The notes under the pieces were generated by a model. It did no database searches. It was not told the origin of the DNA and worked only from the letters and a program-made list of their open reading frames with translations. From the NCBI GenBank assembly GCA_964552235.1, contig CAZKGO010000006.1, positions 30,525 to 94,524 on the forward strand: DNA of 64,000 nt, in the 5' to 3' direction. This DNA comes from CAVTHK01 sp964552235 (GTDB lineage Bacteria > Spirochaetota > Spirochaetia > SZUA-6 > CAVTHK01). Of this stretch, positions 1-9,412 are shown in pieces (the first letter of the stretch is position 1; the number at the start of each line of letters is the position of its first letter). The translations under genes and the position numbers were made by a program.

Positions 1-1
1 C

Positions 2-1111
2 AAAGTCGTGCAGGCCGCCGGCACCGGCACCCTCCCGGACGTGTTCAACATGCACACCGGCTGGTACGACAACCTGCAGCCTGCGGACACCATGCTCAAG
101 CTCGACCCGTTCCTGGCCAAGGAGAAGATCGACATCAAGGCGATCCTGCTGGAGCCCGAGTGGAAGCGCAGCATCTACGACAACTCGGTCTACAGCCTGC
201 CCAACGTCCTGGCCGGCGCCCAGGGGCTCTTCTTCTACAACAAGGGCCTCATGAAGAAGGCCGGCCTCGACCCCGCGAAGGACGCGCCCAAGAACTGGGA
301 CGAGTTCGTGCGCGTGAGCAAGGTGCTCATCAAGGCGCTCAACCAGCCGGGCAAGCTCGACGTGATCGTCTGGGACCCCTGGATGCACGTGGGTCAGAAC
401 ATGATCCAGGTCTACTCCCACATGGCCGGCGCCCCGACGGTGTCCGCCGACAGCAAGACGTCGCTGTTCAACACCCCGGGCGTGCTCGAGACGGCCCGCA
501 AGTTCGACCAGTACATCACCGAGGTCTACGGCCCCTACGGCGGCTACAAGGCGATCATCGAGTGGTCGAGCCGCGTGGCCGGCGTCGACTACGGCGCGGC
601 GCAGGTCCAGGCCTTCACCAAGGAGGCGCAGGTGTTCTACGTCTCGGGCTCCTGGACCATCGGACAGGTGCAGGCGGCCAACCCGAAGCTCGAGATGGGC
701 CTGCTGCCCATTCCCGGATTCAAGGGCCAGCACGGGGCCGCGGCCAAGCACGGCTGGTCCTACGCCATCAACAAGAAGACGAAGTACCCCCAGACCGCCT
801 GGGCGCTCACGAAGTTCCTCACCCTCGACCCCAAGGGTAACGGCGAGTTCTGCATCGCCCAGGGCCGGCCCTGCCCCGTGACGGCGGTCAACGACGACCC
901 CCGCTACCTCACCCAGGGCGAGATCTGGAAGAGCCTGGTGGCCGCGATGAAGCTCGACTACACTCCGGACTACAACGACCACTTCAACGCCCTGATCCCC
1001 TGGCTGCGCGACGTGCCGGCCCGCAGGGCCTCGGGGCAGTCGATCGAAGAGGCGCTGGGGTACGTGCACAAGATGTTCAGCGACTACCTGAGCGACCTCT
1101 ACAAGAAGTAG
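2..1111 (+). CDS. ABC sugar transporter substrate-binding protein (5' partial)
   Basis: Extracellular solute-binding protein of the family-1 (sugar, CUT1) type, delivering substrate to the two permeases that follow directly. The frame is open to the left edge, so the signal peptide and the start of lobe 1 lie outside the window; the GTG at 8 is internal, not a start. What remains is about 369 residues with typical features: a YDN-SVYSLPNV segment near residue 60, FFYNKGLMKKAGLDP after it, and a GSWTIGQ motif in the middle. The stop abuts the ATG of the next gene, so this is an operon. The ligand is not readable; sugar is inferred from the family and from the neighbouring oxidoreductases. Confidence 0.9.
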   Translation, partial: KVVQAAGTGTLPDVFNMHTGWYDNLQPADTMLKLDPFLAKEKIDIKAILLEPEWKRSIYDNSVYSLPNVLAGAQGLFFYNKGLMKKAGLDPAKDAPKNWDEFVRVSKVLIKALNQPGKLDVIVWDPWMHVGQNMIQVYSHMAGAPTVSADSKTSLFNTPGVLETARKFDQYITEVYGPYGGYKAIIEWSSRVAGVDYGAAQVQAFTKEAQVFYVSGSWTIGQVQAANPKLEMGLLPIPGFKGQHGAAAKHGWSYAINKKTKYPQTAWALTKFLTLDPKGNGEFCIAQGRPCPVTAVNDDPRYLTQGEIWKSLVAAMKLDYTPDYNDHFNALIPWLRDVPARRASGQSIEEALGYVHKMFSDYLSDLYKK

Positions 1112-2035
1112 ATGAAGAAGGCAGCACGCCGATCGGGGGGGGCCGCCGCCGGACGGCCCCCCGTCGGCAGGGGCCTCACGGCCCTGCTGTTCCTCGCGCC
1201 GTGGCTGGTATCGCTCGCCGTGTTCTGGTACGGGCCGATCGTGGCCACGGTGGGCCTCAGCTTCAGCCGCTACCGGCTCATCGGCTCCCCGAGGCTCATC
1301 GGCCTGGCCAACTACGCGGCGATCTTTCAGGACAGCTATTTCTGGGTCGGCCTGCGCACCACCTTCGTGTTTACCGGGCTCTACCTGCCGGCCAACTTCG
1401 CCCTCGGCCTCGCCGCCGCCTGGCTGCTGAGCCTCGACGTGCGCCTCAAGGGCCTCTGGCGCACGATCCTCTACGTGCCCTCGGTGCTGCCGGTGATCGC
1501 GGTCCTGGTTCTGGGCAAGTTCATCTTCTACCCCAACGGCCTGATGAACACCTTTCTCGAGCTCTTTGGAGTCAAGGGCCCTCTCTGGCTCGCCAACCCG
1601 CGGCTGATCATCCCGGCCTCGGTGATGCTCACGGCCTGGCAGTGCGGCACGGCGATGGTGGTCTATCTCGGCGCCCTGCAGAACGTGCCGTCGCAGTACT
1701 ACGAAGCCGCCGAGATCGACGGCCTGGGGCGGGTGCGGCAGTTCTTCGGGATCACCATCCCGCTGATCTCGCCGACGATCTTTTTCCGAGTCATCATCGA
1801 CCTGATCTTCGCCCTGACGATCTTTGTCCCGGCCCTGGTGCTGCCCGAGGGAAACGTCCCGGGAGGGCCCGCGGACGGCTCGCGCTTCTACGTGCTGCAC
1901 CTCTACGAGAAGGCCTTCAAGCGCTTCAACATCGGCGAGGCTTCGGCGCTGGCCACGGTGCTGATCCTCATCTGCCTGGCCCTCACCTGGATGGTGATCC
2001 GGGCGAGCGAGCGCTACGTACACTACGAGAGCTGA
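1112..2035 (+). CDS. ABC sugar transporter permease, first subunit (MalF/LacF-like)
   Basis: Inner-membrane permease of a CUT1 carbohydrate importer, 307 residues. It has a basic N-terminus, a first membrane helix near residues 25-48 and about six helices in all. The cytoplasmic EAA loop that docks on the ATPase is intact (EAAEIDGLGRVRQFFGITIP, around residues 197-216). The ATG begins at the base after the previous stop, and the next permease starts 3 bases after this one ends. No ATP-binding subunit follows, so the importer probably shares a MsmK/MalK-type ATPase encoded elsewhere. Confidence 0.93.
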   Translation: MKKAARRSGGAAAGRPPVGRGLTALLFLAPWLVSLAVFWYGPIVATVGLSFSRYRLIGSPRLIGLANYAAIFQDSYFWVGLRTTFVFTGLYLPANFALGLAAAWLLSLDVRLKGLWRTILYVPSVLPVIAVLVLGKFIFYPNGLMNTFLELFGVKGPLWLANPRLIIPASVMLTAWQCGTAMVVYLGALQNVPSQYYEAAEIDGLGRVRQFFGITIPLISPTIFFRVIIDLIFALTIFVPALVLPEGNVPGGPADGSRFYVLHLYEKAFKRFNIGEASALATVLILICLALTWMVIRASERYVHYES

Positions 2036-2038
2036 GCC

Positions 2039-2884
2039 ATGAGCGTGACTGCCCTTCGCACCCCCTGGTCCCGCCTCGCCGCCTATGCCGGCATCGCCGC
2101 CGTCTGCGCCGTCTTTGCCTCGCCCTTCGTGTACCTGGTCTCCACCGCCCTCAAGGACGAGGTGCAGCTGCTCAACCAGCCGCGGGAGTTCTTTCCGGCG
2201 CCGCTGCACTTCCGCAACTTCGTCACGGTCTTCGAGCGCTTCGACGTGGTGCGCTATTTCGCCAATACGTTCCTCGTAGTGATCGCAAGCGTGGCGGGCA
2301 ACGTGGTCGTGAGCACCCTCACGGGCTACGCCCTGGCGCGGTTGCAGTACAGGGGCCGCGAGCTGGTCTTTCTGCTCACCCTCGCCTGTATGTTCATGCC
2401 CCTGTTCCTCATCATCATTCCCCGCTTCATCGTCTTCAAGCACCTGGGCATGATCGGCACCCTGCTGCCGCTCATCGTGCCTTCGGCCCTCGGCTCGCCC
2501 TTCTGCATCTTCCTCATGCGGCAGTACCTGCGGGGCATCCCGATGGACCTCAACGAGGCGGCCCGCATCGACGGCTGCGGCGAGCTGCGGATCTACGCGC
2601 AGATCATCATGCCCCTGTGCCGAGCCGCGGTGGCCACCATCGTGATCTTCACGACCCAGTGGCGCTGGAACGAGTTCATCGAGCCGCTGATCTACCTGCC
2701 GAACGAGCGGCTCTACACGATCACCATGGGTCTCTACATGATCCTGGGGCAGAGCGCCGAGGACATCACGATCCACCTGGTGATGGCCTTCCTGATCCTG
2801 TCGATCCTGCCGATCCTGGCGATCTTCGCCTCGGCGCAGAAGCAGTTCGTCGAGGGCGTTTCGCACACGGGGCTCAAGGGATAG
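2039..2884 (+). CDS. ABC sugar transporter permease, second subunit (MalG/LacG-like)
   Basis: Partner permease, 281 residues, with an N-terminal helix near residues 14-36, a periplasmic segment and then the transport domain. The EAA loop reads EAARIDGCGELRIYAQIIMP (about residues 179-198). The C-terminus (QKQFVEGVSHTGLKG) is typical of CUT1 MalG-type subunits and closely resembles the end of the second permease at 15.8 kb, so the two importers here are related. The gene lies 3 bases after the first permease and 4 bases before the FAD oxidoreductase. Confidence 0.93.
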   Translation: MSVTALRTPWSRLAAYAGIAAVCAVFASPFVYLVSTALKDEVQLLNQPREFFPAPLHFRNFVTVFERFDVVRYFANTFLVVIASVAGNVVVSTLTGYALARLQYRGRELVFLLTLACMFMPLFLIIIPRFIVFKHLGMIGTLLPLIVPSALGSPFCIFLMRQYLRGIPMDLNEAARIDGCGELRIYAQIIMPLCRAAVATIVIFTTQWRWNEFIEPLIYLPNERLYTITMGLYMILGQSAEDITIHLVMAFLILSILPILAIFASAQKQFVEGVSHTGLKG

Positions 2885-2888
2885 AACG

Positions 2889-4202
2889 GTGCCGACGATC
2901 CGGGAGCGGGCCAGGGACATTCCCATCGCCGCCGAGGCCGACGTCGTCGTGGTGGGGGCCGGGCCCGCGGGCTTTGCCACGGCGGTCAACGCGGCGAGGC
3001 TGGGGGCGAGGACCGTTCTCGTGGAGGCCGGCGGCATCGTGGGAGGAGCGGCCACCAGCGGCCTCATGAGCCACTGGACCGGCGACACCCGGGGCCCGCT
3101 CTACGAGGAGATCCTGAAGCGGTCGGCCGACAGGGCGGGCGGTTTCGCGTACTACGGCGGCAAGGTGCGCCAGTGGCGCACCATCATCAACACCGAGCGC
3201 CTCAAGACCGTGCTGCTTGAGATGCTCCAGGAGGCGGGCGTGGATCTGCGGCTCTACACCCTCGCCTGCGCCCCTGTGATGGACGGCGCCGCGATCAGCG
3301 GCGTGATCACCGAGAGCAAGAGCGGACGCGAGGCCCTGCTCGGTCGTGTGATCGTCGATGCCTCCGGTGACGGCGACATCGCTGCCGCGGCCGGTGTGCC
3401 CTACGTCAAGGGCCGGGAGACCGACGGGAGGATGCAGCCTGCCACGCTCATGTTCCGCGTGGCGGGGGTGGACACGGAGCGCGCCGTCTTTCCCGGCGAG
3501 TTCGGCGACACCGTCGAGGTGCCGGCGGGAGACCTGCAGGAGCTGGGCCGCAAGGAGCTGCCGTTCCCGGCGGGCCACGTCCTGCTGTACCCCACGACGC
3601 TGCCGGGGATCGTGACCGCCAACATGACCAACTGCCTCGAGGTGGACGGCACCCGGGCCGCGGACCTCACGCGGGCGACCATCGCCTGCCGGCGGCGGAT
3701 CGAGCCGATCGTGGACTTCCTGCGCAGGTGCGTGCCCGGATTCGAGCGCTGCCGTCCCCTGGAGTCGGCGGCCGCGATCGGCGTGCGTGAGACGCGCCAT
3801 TTCGAGGGCGAGAAGCGGATCACGGAGCAGGACATCCTGGCGGCCCGGGTCTTCGACGACTGGATCGTGACACGGGCCTACTTCAATTTCGACGTCCACA
3901 ACATGACGGGCTCGGGCCTCGATGCCAGCGGGGCCCAGGCCGAGTTCCCCCAAACGCGGGGATACACGATCCCCTACGGCTGCTTCGTGCCCAAGAAAGT
4001 CGACGGCCTGTTCCTGGCGGGCCGCGACATCTCGGGCACCCACCTGGCCCACTCCAATTTCCGCGTCATGCCGATCTGCGTGAACATGGGCCAGGGGGTG
4101 GGGGCCGCCGCGGCTCTGTGCGCGGCCCGGGGCCTGCGGCCCCGTGATCTCGACGTGGCCGAGGTGCAGGATGTGCTGCGGCGCCAGGGGGTCGAGCCTT
4201 GA
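2889..4202 (+). CDS. FAD-dependent oxidoreductase (FAD_oxidored family)
   Basis: Cytoplasmic flavoprotein of 437 residues starting with GTG. The N-terminal Rossmann motif GAGPAG (residues 23-28) binds the FAD ADP moiety; EAGGIVGGAATSG follows, and a second FAD contact is seen near the C-terminus (GLFLAGRDISGTHLAHS, VNMGQGVGAAAALCA). This is the PF12831 architecture. The substrate is unknown. Its position inside a sugar-transport operon, just before a UroD-like gene that overlaps its stop by 4 bases, suggests oxidation of an imported sugar or glycoside, which is inference. It is a different subfamily from the longer FAD protein at 5340. Confidence 0.88.
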   Translation: MPTIRERARDIPIAAEADVVVVGAGPAGFATAVNAARLGARTVLVEAGGIVGGAATSGLMSHWTGDTRGPLYEEILKRSADRAGGFAYYGGKVRQWRTIINTERLKTVLLEMLQEAGVDLRLYTLACAPVMDGAAISGVITESKSGREALLGRVIVDASGDGDIAAAAGVPYVKGRETDGRMQPATLMFRVAGVDTERAVFPGEFGDTVEVPAGDLQELGRKELPFPAGHVLLYPTTLPGIVTANMTNCLEVDGTRAADLTRATIACRRRIEPIVDFLRRCVPGFERCRPLESAAAIGVRETRHFEGEKRITEQDILAARVFDDWIVTRAYFNFDVHNMTGSGLDASGAQAEFPQTRGYTIPYGCFVPKKVDGLFLAGRDISGTHLAHSNFRVMPICVNMGQGVGAAAALCAARGLRPRDLDVAEVQDVLRRQGVEP

Positions 4203-5314
4203 CCCCTCTCAGCAGCCGCGAGCGCCTGACGCGTCTCTTCGAAGGCAAGCCCATCGACCGGGTACCCGTGTGGCCTCTCTTTCCCTTCCACCGGCTGCAC
4301 TACTATGCCGACATCTACGCCCTGGAATGCTACCGCCCCGTGGTCGAGGCTGCGCGCCGGTACGCCGATGTCTTTGACCGCCGGGCGCCCGAGACCGGAT
4401 TCTGCCTCTCCGCTTCGCCGGAGATCCGCCTGCGGGAGGAGCGGCGCCTGGAGGGCGGCCGGCGCCTGGCCCGGCGCACGGTCCGGTGGCGGGGCCTGGA
4501 GCTCACGCAGGAGGGGGTGCTGGACGGCGAGCGCCTGCAGCCCGCGCGGCACTGGGTCGACGACGTGGCCCTCCTCGGCCGCATCCTCGAGATGCCCTAC
4601 GAGCGGCCGGCCTTTGACCTCGAGCAGTTCGAGCGCGAGCGGGCGGAGCTCGGCGAGGCCGGCCTGATGATGATCGACATCGGCGACCCGCTGCAGGTGC
4701 TCTACCGCCTGATGAGCGTCGAGACCTTTGCCGTGGCCACGCTCGCGGACCGGGGCCTTCTTCTGGAGTTCCTCGACGAGATGTACCGGCGCTATCTCGA
4801 CCTCTACGGCTGGCTCCTCGATCACGGCGTGGGGCCCGTCTACTTTATCGTGGGCGCCGAGTTCGCGGGCCCGCCGGTGGTGTCGCCGGCGGACTTCGGG
4901 GAGCTGTCGGCGCGCTATGTCAAGGGCATCGTGGACCTTATCCGCAGCGGCGGGATGTACTCCATCGTCCACTACCACGGCAACCTCAGTCGCGTGCTGA
5001 CGGGGATGGCCGCCATCGCCCCCGACGGCCTGCACACGGTGGAGGCGCCGCCGGTGGGCGACTGCACGCTGGCGCAGGCCCGGCAGGCGTTGGGCGACAC
5101 GATCCTCATCGGCAACATCCAGTACGACGACTTCCGCAGGCTCGCTCCCGACGAGATGGAGCGCCTCGTGGAGCGCACGATCGAGGAGGGGGGCGGCGGG
5201 CGCTTTGTCCTGAGCCCCACGGCCGGCCCCTACGAAGAGTCGATCAGCCCGCGGATGCAGGCGAACTACGTCCGCTTCCTGGAGGCGGGCGCCAGATACG
5301 GGCGACTGGCCTGA
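4199..5314 (+). CDS. Uroporphyrinogen decarboxylase-like (UroD/MtaA superfamily) protein
   Basis: TIM-barrel protein of 371 residues in the UroD superfamily, which covers haem-pathway decarboxylases and cobalamin or coenzyme M methyltransferases. Visible family features are the N-terminal SSRERLTRLFEGKPIDRVPV, a central HYHGN at about 259-263 and the late SPTAGPYE segment. It starts with TTG overlapping the previous TGA. Its setting among sugar-import and oxidoreductase genes, with no other haem genes, argues against haem synthesis. Members of this group often sit in sugar operons with unknown activity. A methyl-transfer or decarboxylation role is only a guess. Confidence 0.82.
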   Translation: MTPLSSRERLTRLFEGKPIDRVPVWPLFPFHRLHYYADIYALECYRPVVEAARRYADVFDRRAPETGFCLSASPEIRLREERRLEGGRRLARRTVRWRGLELTQEGVLDGERLQPARHWVDDVALLGRILEMPYERPAFDLEQFERERAELGEAGLMMIDIGDPLQVLYRLMSVETFAVATLADRGLLLEFLDEMYRRYLDLYGWLLDHGVGPVYFIVGAEFAGPPVVSPADFGELSARYVKGIVDLIRSGGMYSIVHYHGNLSRVLTGMAAIAPDGLHTVEAPPVGDCTLAQARQALGDTILIGNIQYDDFRRLAPDEMERLVERTIEEGGGGRFVLSPTAGPYEESISPRMQANYVRFLEAGARYGRLA

Positions 5315-5339
5315 GGGCCGCGCCGCCGGAGGAGACACA

Positions 5340-7082
5340 GTGACCAGCAGGAAGCACGAGGCGGACCTCTGCGTGATCGGCGGCGGGCTGGCGGGCCTGT
5401 GCGCCGCGGTGGCGGCGGCGCGCCGCGGGGCCCGGGTGGTGCTGATGCAGGACCGGCCGGTGCTCGGGGGCAACGCCTCGAGCGAGGTGCGCATGTGGGT
5501 CTGCGGGGCCCACGGCGCAGGCAACCGCGAGACCGGCATCATCGAGGAGCTGGAGCTCACCAATATCTGGCGCAATCCCAACAAGAACTGGTCGCTCTGG
5601 GACTCGGTGCTCTACGAAAAGGCGCGCTTCGAGCCCAATATCACGCTGCTGCTGAACACGAGCTGCTTCGAATGCCGCCTGGACGGCGGCCGGATCACGG
5701 CCGTGCGGGGCTTGCAGATCACGACCCAGACCTTCCACACCGTCGAGGCCACGCTCTTTGCCGACTGCTCCGGCGACTCGGTCCTGGCGCCCCTCGCCGG
5801 CGCCGAGTTCCGCGAGGGGCGGGAGGCGAGGAGCGAATTCGGCGAGAGCATCGAGCCGGAGGCGGCCGACACCCTGCGCATGGGTTCCAGCTGCCTGATC
5901 CAGGCGCGGGAGACCGACCGGCCCCAGCCTTTCACGCCGCCGCCCTGGGCCTACGACTTTCCCAGCGAATCCGACCTGCCCCACCGCGACCACGACCTCC
6001 ACGACCGGCGCACGAATTTCTGGTGGATCGAGACCGGCGGCATGCGGGACACGATCGGCGACACGGAGGAGATCCGCGACGAGCTCCTCAAGATCGCCCT
6101 GGGCGTCTGGGATCACATCAAGAACCACGGCGACCACGGGGCGGAGCGCTGGGCCCTCGAATGGGTCGGGTTCCTGCCGGGCAAGCGCGAGAGCCGCCGC
6201 TACGTGGGCGACCACATCATCACGCAGAACGACGTGGCCGCAGGCGGCCCCTTTGACGACATCGTGGCCTACGGCGGCTGGACCATGGACGACCACCATC
6301 CCGCAGGCTTCGCCTACAAGGGAGAGCCGACGATCTGGCACCCGGCACCCTCGCCCTGGGGCATCCCCTACCGCAGCCTCTATTCGCGCAACGTGCCCAA
6401 TCTCCTCTTCGCGGGCCGCAACATCAGCACCACCCACGCGGCCCTCTCGTCGTCCCGGGTGATGCGCACGTGCGCAGTCGTCGGCCAGGCGGTGGGCACC
6501 GCAGCGGCCATCGCGATCGCGGCAGGCATCTCGCCCCGCGAGGTGGGGCGAGAGCGGCTCGCGGAGCTGCAGCAGGCCCTGATGACCGACGACGCCTGGC
6601 TGCCGGGCAAGCGTCGGACGCCCCCGGCGCTCACGCGGGAGGCGCGCCTGACGGCCTCCGGCGGCGACGCCGAGCCGCTGCGCGACGGCGTGGACCGCCC
6701 CGTCGGCGGGGTCGATCACGGCTGGAGCGGCGGGCAGGGCTGCTGGCTGCAGTACGAGTGGCCGGGCCCGCGGGAGGTGCGGTCGCTGCGCCTGGTCTTC
6801 GACAGCAATCTCGAGCGCCACTACAGCGAGATGCGCCAGCGCTCGAACTTCGCCCTGGGGGCGGAGCCCGTGGCCGTGGCGCCTCAGCTCGTGCGCAGCT
6901 TCCGCGTGGAAGCCCTTGGCGACGGCGGCTGCTGGCGCACCGTGGCGGAGGAGCGGAACAACCACCAGCGCCTCGTCTGGGTGAGGCTGCCGGAGGCGGT
7001 CCGGACGCGGGCCCTGCGCCTGCTGCCCGGCGACACCTGGGGCGCGCCGCAGCGGCACCTGTTCGCCTGGGACGTGGAATGA
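5340..7082 (+). CDS. FAD-dependent oxidoreductase with C-terminal discoidin-like domain
   Basis: 580-residue protein. The FAD-binding domain occupies roughly residues 1-430, with GGGLAG at 14-19 and a late FAD contact (NLLFAGRNISTTHAALSSSR). A separate beta-rich module of about 130 residues follows, resembling a galactose-binding or F5/8-type fold (GWSGGQGCWLQYEWPG, then RSLRLVFDSN). No signal peptide is seen, so the carbohydrate-binding-like module is cytoplasmic. A strong ribosome site (GGAGGAG) lies 4-10 bases before the GTG start. It is the second FAD oxidoreductase of the operon and may act on the same pathway as the one at 2889. Confidence 0.87.
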   Translation: MTSRKHEADLCVIGGGLAGLCAAVAAARRGARVVLMQDRPVLGGNASSEVRMWVCGAHGAGNRETGIIEELELTNIWRNPNKNWSLWDSVLYEKARFEPNITLLLNTSCFECRLDGGRITAVRGLQITTQTFHTVEATLFADCSGDSVLAPLAGAEFREGREARSEFGESIEPEAADTLRMGSSCLIQARETDRPQPFTPPPWAYDFPSESDLPHRDHDLHDRRTNFWWIETGGMRDTIGDTEEIRDELLKIALGVWDHIKNHGDHGAERWALEWVGFLPGKRESRRYVGDHIITQNDVAAGGPFDDIVAYGGWTMDDHHPAGFAYKGEPTIWHPAPSPWGIPYRSLYSRNVPNLLFAGRNISTTHAALSSSRVMRTCAVVGQAVGTAAAIAIAAGISPREVGRERLAELQQALMTDDAWLPGKRRTPPALTREARLTASGGDAEPLRDGVDRPVGGVDHGWSGGQGCWLQYEWPGPREVRSLRLVFDSNLERHYSEMRQRSNFALGAEPVAVAPQLVRSFRVEALGDGGCWRTVAEERNNHQRLVWVRLPEAVRTRALRLLPGDTWGAPQRHLFAWDVE

Positions 7083-7093
7083 GGGAGGGTCGG

Positions 7094-8536
7094 ATGGCGG
7101 CCAAGCTGAACGTGAGCGGGGTCTTTCCCCACTTGGCGGTGCAGGCGGACCTGGGCCCGCCGCGCACCGAGATAGGGGTCGGCGGGCTCATGCCCTGGGC
7201 CGAGCGCCTGTGGATGGTGACCTACGTGGCCCATACCCGGCGCAGCGGAAGCGGCAGCGGGCTCTACGAGATCGACCCGCAGCTCGCCGCGACCCGCAGG
7301 CCCGAGAGCCGCGACGGCACCTACGCCAACCGCTACATCCACTTCGAGTCGAACCAGCTCTTTATCGGGCCCCACGTCATCGACGCGGGCCGCCGCGTGC
7401 GCACCATCGAGCCGCTGGTCGACTGCCGCCTCACGGCCGTGATGGACCACCTGCACGACCCCGAGCACAAGGTCTACGTCCTCACGATGGAGGGCGAGCT
7501 CTTCGAGGTCGACGTGCACACCCTGGCGGTCAAGCAGCTCTTCGACCTCACGCGGGAGCTGGAGCTGCCGGCGGGAGCCCAGCCCCACTTCAAGGCCGGT
7601 TTCACCGGCCAGGGCCGGGTGATCGTGGCCAACAACACCCACGACAACCACGAGTTCCTCGGGCTGCGCGCAGCCGGGCGCCTGGCTGAGTGGGACGGCG
7701 GCTCGTGGCGGATCCTGGAGCGCAACCCCTTTTACGAGGTCCACGGCCGCAGGCGCATGGGCGGCCTCGTCTACGCGGTCGGGTGGGACCGCGCCTCGGT
7801 GCTGCTCAAGACCCTGGTGGCCGGCGGGTGGGAGACCTACCGCCTGCCCAAGGCGAGCCAGAACTACGACCACATGTGGCAGGACGAGTGGCCCCGCATC
7901 CGGGAGGTGGAGCACGAGCGCTTTCTGATGGACGCCCACGGGCAGTGGTTCGAGCTGTCGCCCCACGCGTGGGGAGGCGCGTCGATCGCTCAGAAGGCGG
8001 AAACCCAGGACTTTCCCACGGCCACCGCCGACGCCGGGCCCGGCGGCCGCATCTGGGGAGTGAGGCCGATCTCGCGCCACCTTTGGGTGGTGAGCGACTT
8101 CTGCAATTTCCGCGGCATGCTGGTGCTGGGCACCAACCAGGTCTCGCCCTTCAACGGTGACAATGTCCTGGCCGCGGAGCCCGACTCGGGCCTCTGGCTC
8201 GGCAAGACCGACGACCTCTGGAGCTGGGGCAAGCCGGCGGGGTGGGGCGGCCCCTGGTGGGACACCGAGGTCGTGGCGGGAAAGCCGTCGGATCCCTTTC
8301 TCATGACCGGCTTCGAGCACAAGTGCCTGCACCTGCGGGCCAGGGCCGAGCGCACCGTGCGCTTTGCCGTCGAGGTGGACTTTCTCGGCGACGGCAGCTG
8401 GGCGCCCTACACCGAGTGCGAGGTGCAGCGCGGCGGCTACGTCTGCCACGTGTTTCCCGCCGGCTTCAGCGCGCACTGGGTCCGGGTGACCGCGGGCGCG
8501 GCTTGCCGCGCCACCGCCTACTTCACCTATACTTAG
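7094..8536 (+). CDS. Hypothetical protein, probable beta-propeller fold
   Basis: 480 residues, family not recognised. It contains repeated short beta-strand patterns with G-x-L-x-E/D-x-D turns (LYEIDPQL, GELFEVDVHTL, RLAEWDGGSW), as in propeller proteins, and a Trp-rich C-terminal third. There is no signal peptide or membrane helix, so it should be cytoplasmic. The ATG at 7094 is preferred over the ATG at 7079, which overlaps the previous stop, because a GGAGGG site sits 4 bases before it. Co-transcription with the two flavoproteins and the UroD-like enzyme suggests a role in the same pathway, for example as a lyase or isomerase-like propeller. That is inference. Confidence 0.75.
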   Translation: MAAKLNVSGVFPHLAVQADLGPPRTEIGVGGLMPWAERLWMVTYVAHTRRSGSGSGLYEIDPQLAATRRPESRDGTYANRYIHFESNQLFIGPHVIDAGRRVRTIEPLVDCRLTAVMDHLHDPEHKVYVLTMEGELFEVDVHTLAVKQLFDLTRELELPAGAQPHFKAGFTGQGRVIVANNTHDNHEFLGLRAAGRLAEWDGGSWRILERNPFYEVHGRRRMGGLVYAVGWDRASVLLKTLVAGGWETYRLPKASQNYDHMWQDEWPRIREVEHERFLMDAHGQWFELSPHAWGGASIAQKAETQDFPTATADAGPGGRIWGVRPISRHLWVVSDFCNFRGMLVLGTNQVSPFNGDNVLAAEPDSGLWLGKTDDLWSWGKPAGWGGPWWDTEVVAGKPSDPFLMTGFEHKCLHLRARAERTVRFAVEVDFLGDGSWAPYTECEVQRGGYVCHVFPAGFSAHWVRVTAGAACRATAYFTYT

Positions 8537-8576
8537 GCGCCCGGCGGCCGCACGGCGGCCCCGCGCGGAGGCAGCC

Positions 8577-9332
8577 ATGTTCGAGGTGGACGGGAAGATC
8601 GCGCTGGTGACCGGCTCGAGCCGGGGGCTCGGCCTCGTGCTGGCCCGCGCCCTGGCGAGGGCGGGGGCCCGCGTCGTGCTGAACGGCCGCGACGGCGAGC
8701 GCCTGGAGGCGGCGAGGCGCTCTCTGGAGGCCGAGGGATTCGCCGCCGCAGCCTTCGGCTTTGACATCACCGACGAGGCTGCGGTGCGCGAGGCCGTCGA
8801 GGCGATCGAGCGGGACGTCGGGCCCGTCGAGATCCTGGTGAACAACGCGGGGATTCAGCACCGGGCGCCGCTGGAGGAGTTCCCCGAGGAGCAGTGGCGC
8901 CGCATACTGGACATCAACCTGACGGGCGCCTTTGTGGTGAGCAAGTACGTGGCGCAGCGCATGATCCCGAGGCGGCGCGGCAAGATCGTCAACATCTGCT
9001 CGCTCCAGAGCGAGCTCGGCCGCAGGACCATCGCCCCCTACGCCGCCTCCAAGGGCGGGCTGAAGATGCTCACCCGGGGCATGGCCGTGGACTGGGCGCA
9101 GTACAACATCCAGGCGAACGCCATCGGGCCCGGCTACTTCATCACGGAGATGACCAAGCCCCTGGCCGAGAACCCCGAGTTCGACAGGTGGTACAAGGCG
9201 CGCACGCCTTCGGGCCGCTGGGGCGACCCGGAGGAGCTGGTGGGGGCGCTGCTGCTGTTCTGCTCGCCGGCGTCGGACTTTATCAACGGGCAGCTGCTGT
9301 TCGTCGACGGGGGGCTGAGCGCCGCGATCTAG
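8577..9332 (+). CDS. SDR family oxidoreductase (gluconate 5-dehydrogenase-like)
   Basis: Classical short-chain dehydrogenase of 251 residues, using NAD(P) to oxidise or reduce a hydroxyl or keto group. The cofactor motif TGSSRGLG is at 12-19, NNAG at 89-92, and the catalytic Ser142, Tyr155 and Lys159 (YAASK) are all present. The C-terminal FVDGG motif is intact. A GGAGGC site precedes the ATG. It resembles 2-keto-gluconate/gluconate 5-dehydrogenase-type SDRs, which fits sugar-acid catabolism in this cluster; the true substrate cannot be read. Confidence 0.9.
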   Translation: MFEVDGKIALVTGSSRGLGLVLARALARAGARVVLNGRDGERLEAARRSLEAEGFAAAAFGFDITDEAAVREAVEAIERDVGPVEILVNNAGIQHRAPLEEFPEEQWRRILDINLTGAFVVSKYVAQRMIPRRRGKIVNICSLQSELGRRTIAPYAASKGGLKMLTRGMAVDWAQYNIQANAIGPGYFITEMTKPLAENPEFDRWYKARTPSGRWGDPEELVGALLLFCSPASDFINGQLLFVDGGLSAAI

Positions 9333-9412
9333 AGGGGGCGTGTGGCTGCCCCTGCCGCGATGCTGTACAATTGCCGCGGAGGAACGGCCCGAGCGCGCCG
9401 CTGACCGTCCGG

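Noticed and set aside
4199..5314. Haem-pathway uroporphyrinogen decarboxylase (hemE)
   Set aside because: The protein is a distant superfamily member inside a sugar operon, with no other haem genes and without the hemE N-terminal motif RQAGRYLP.
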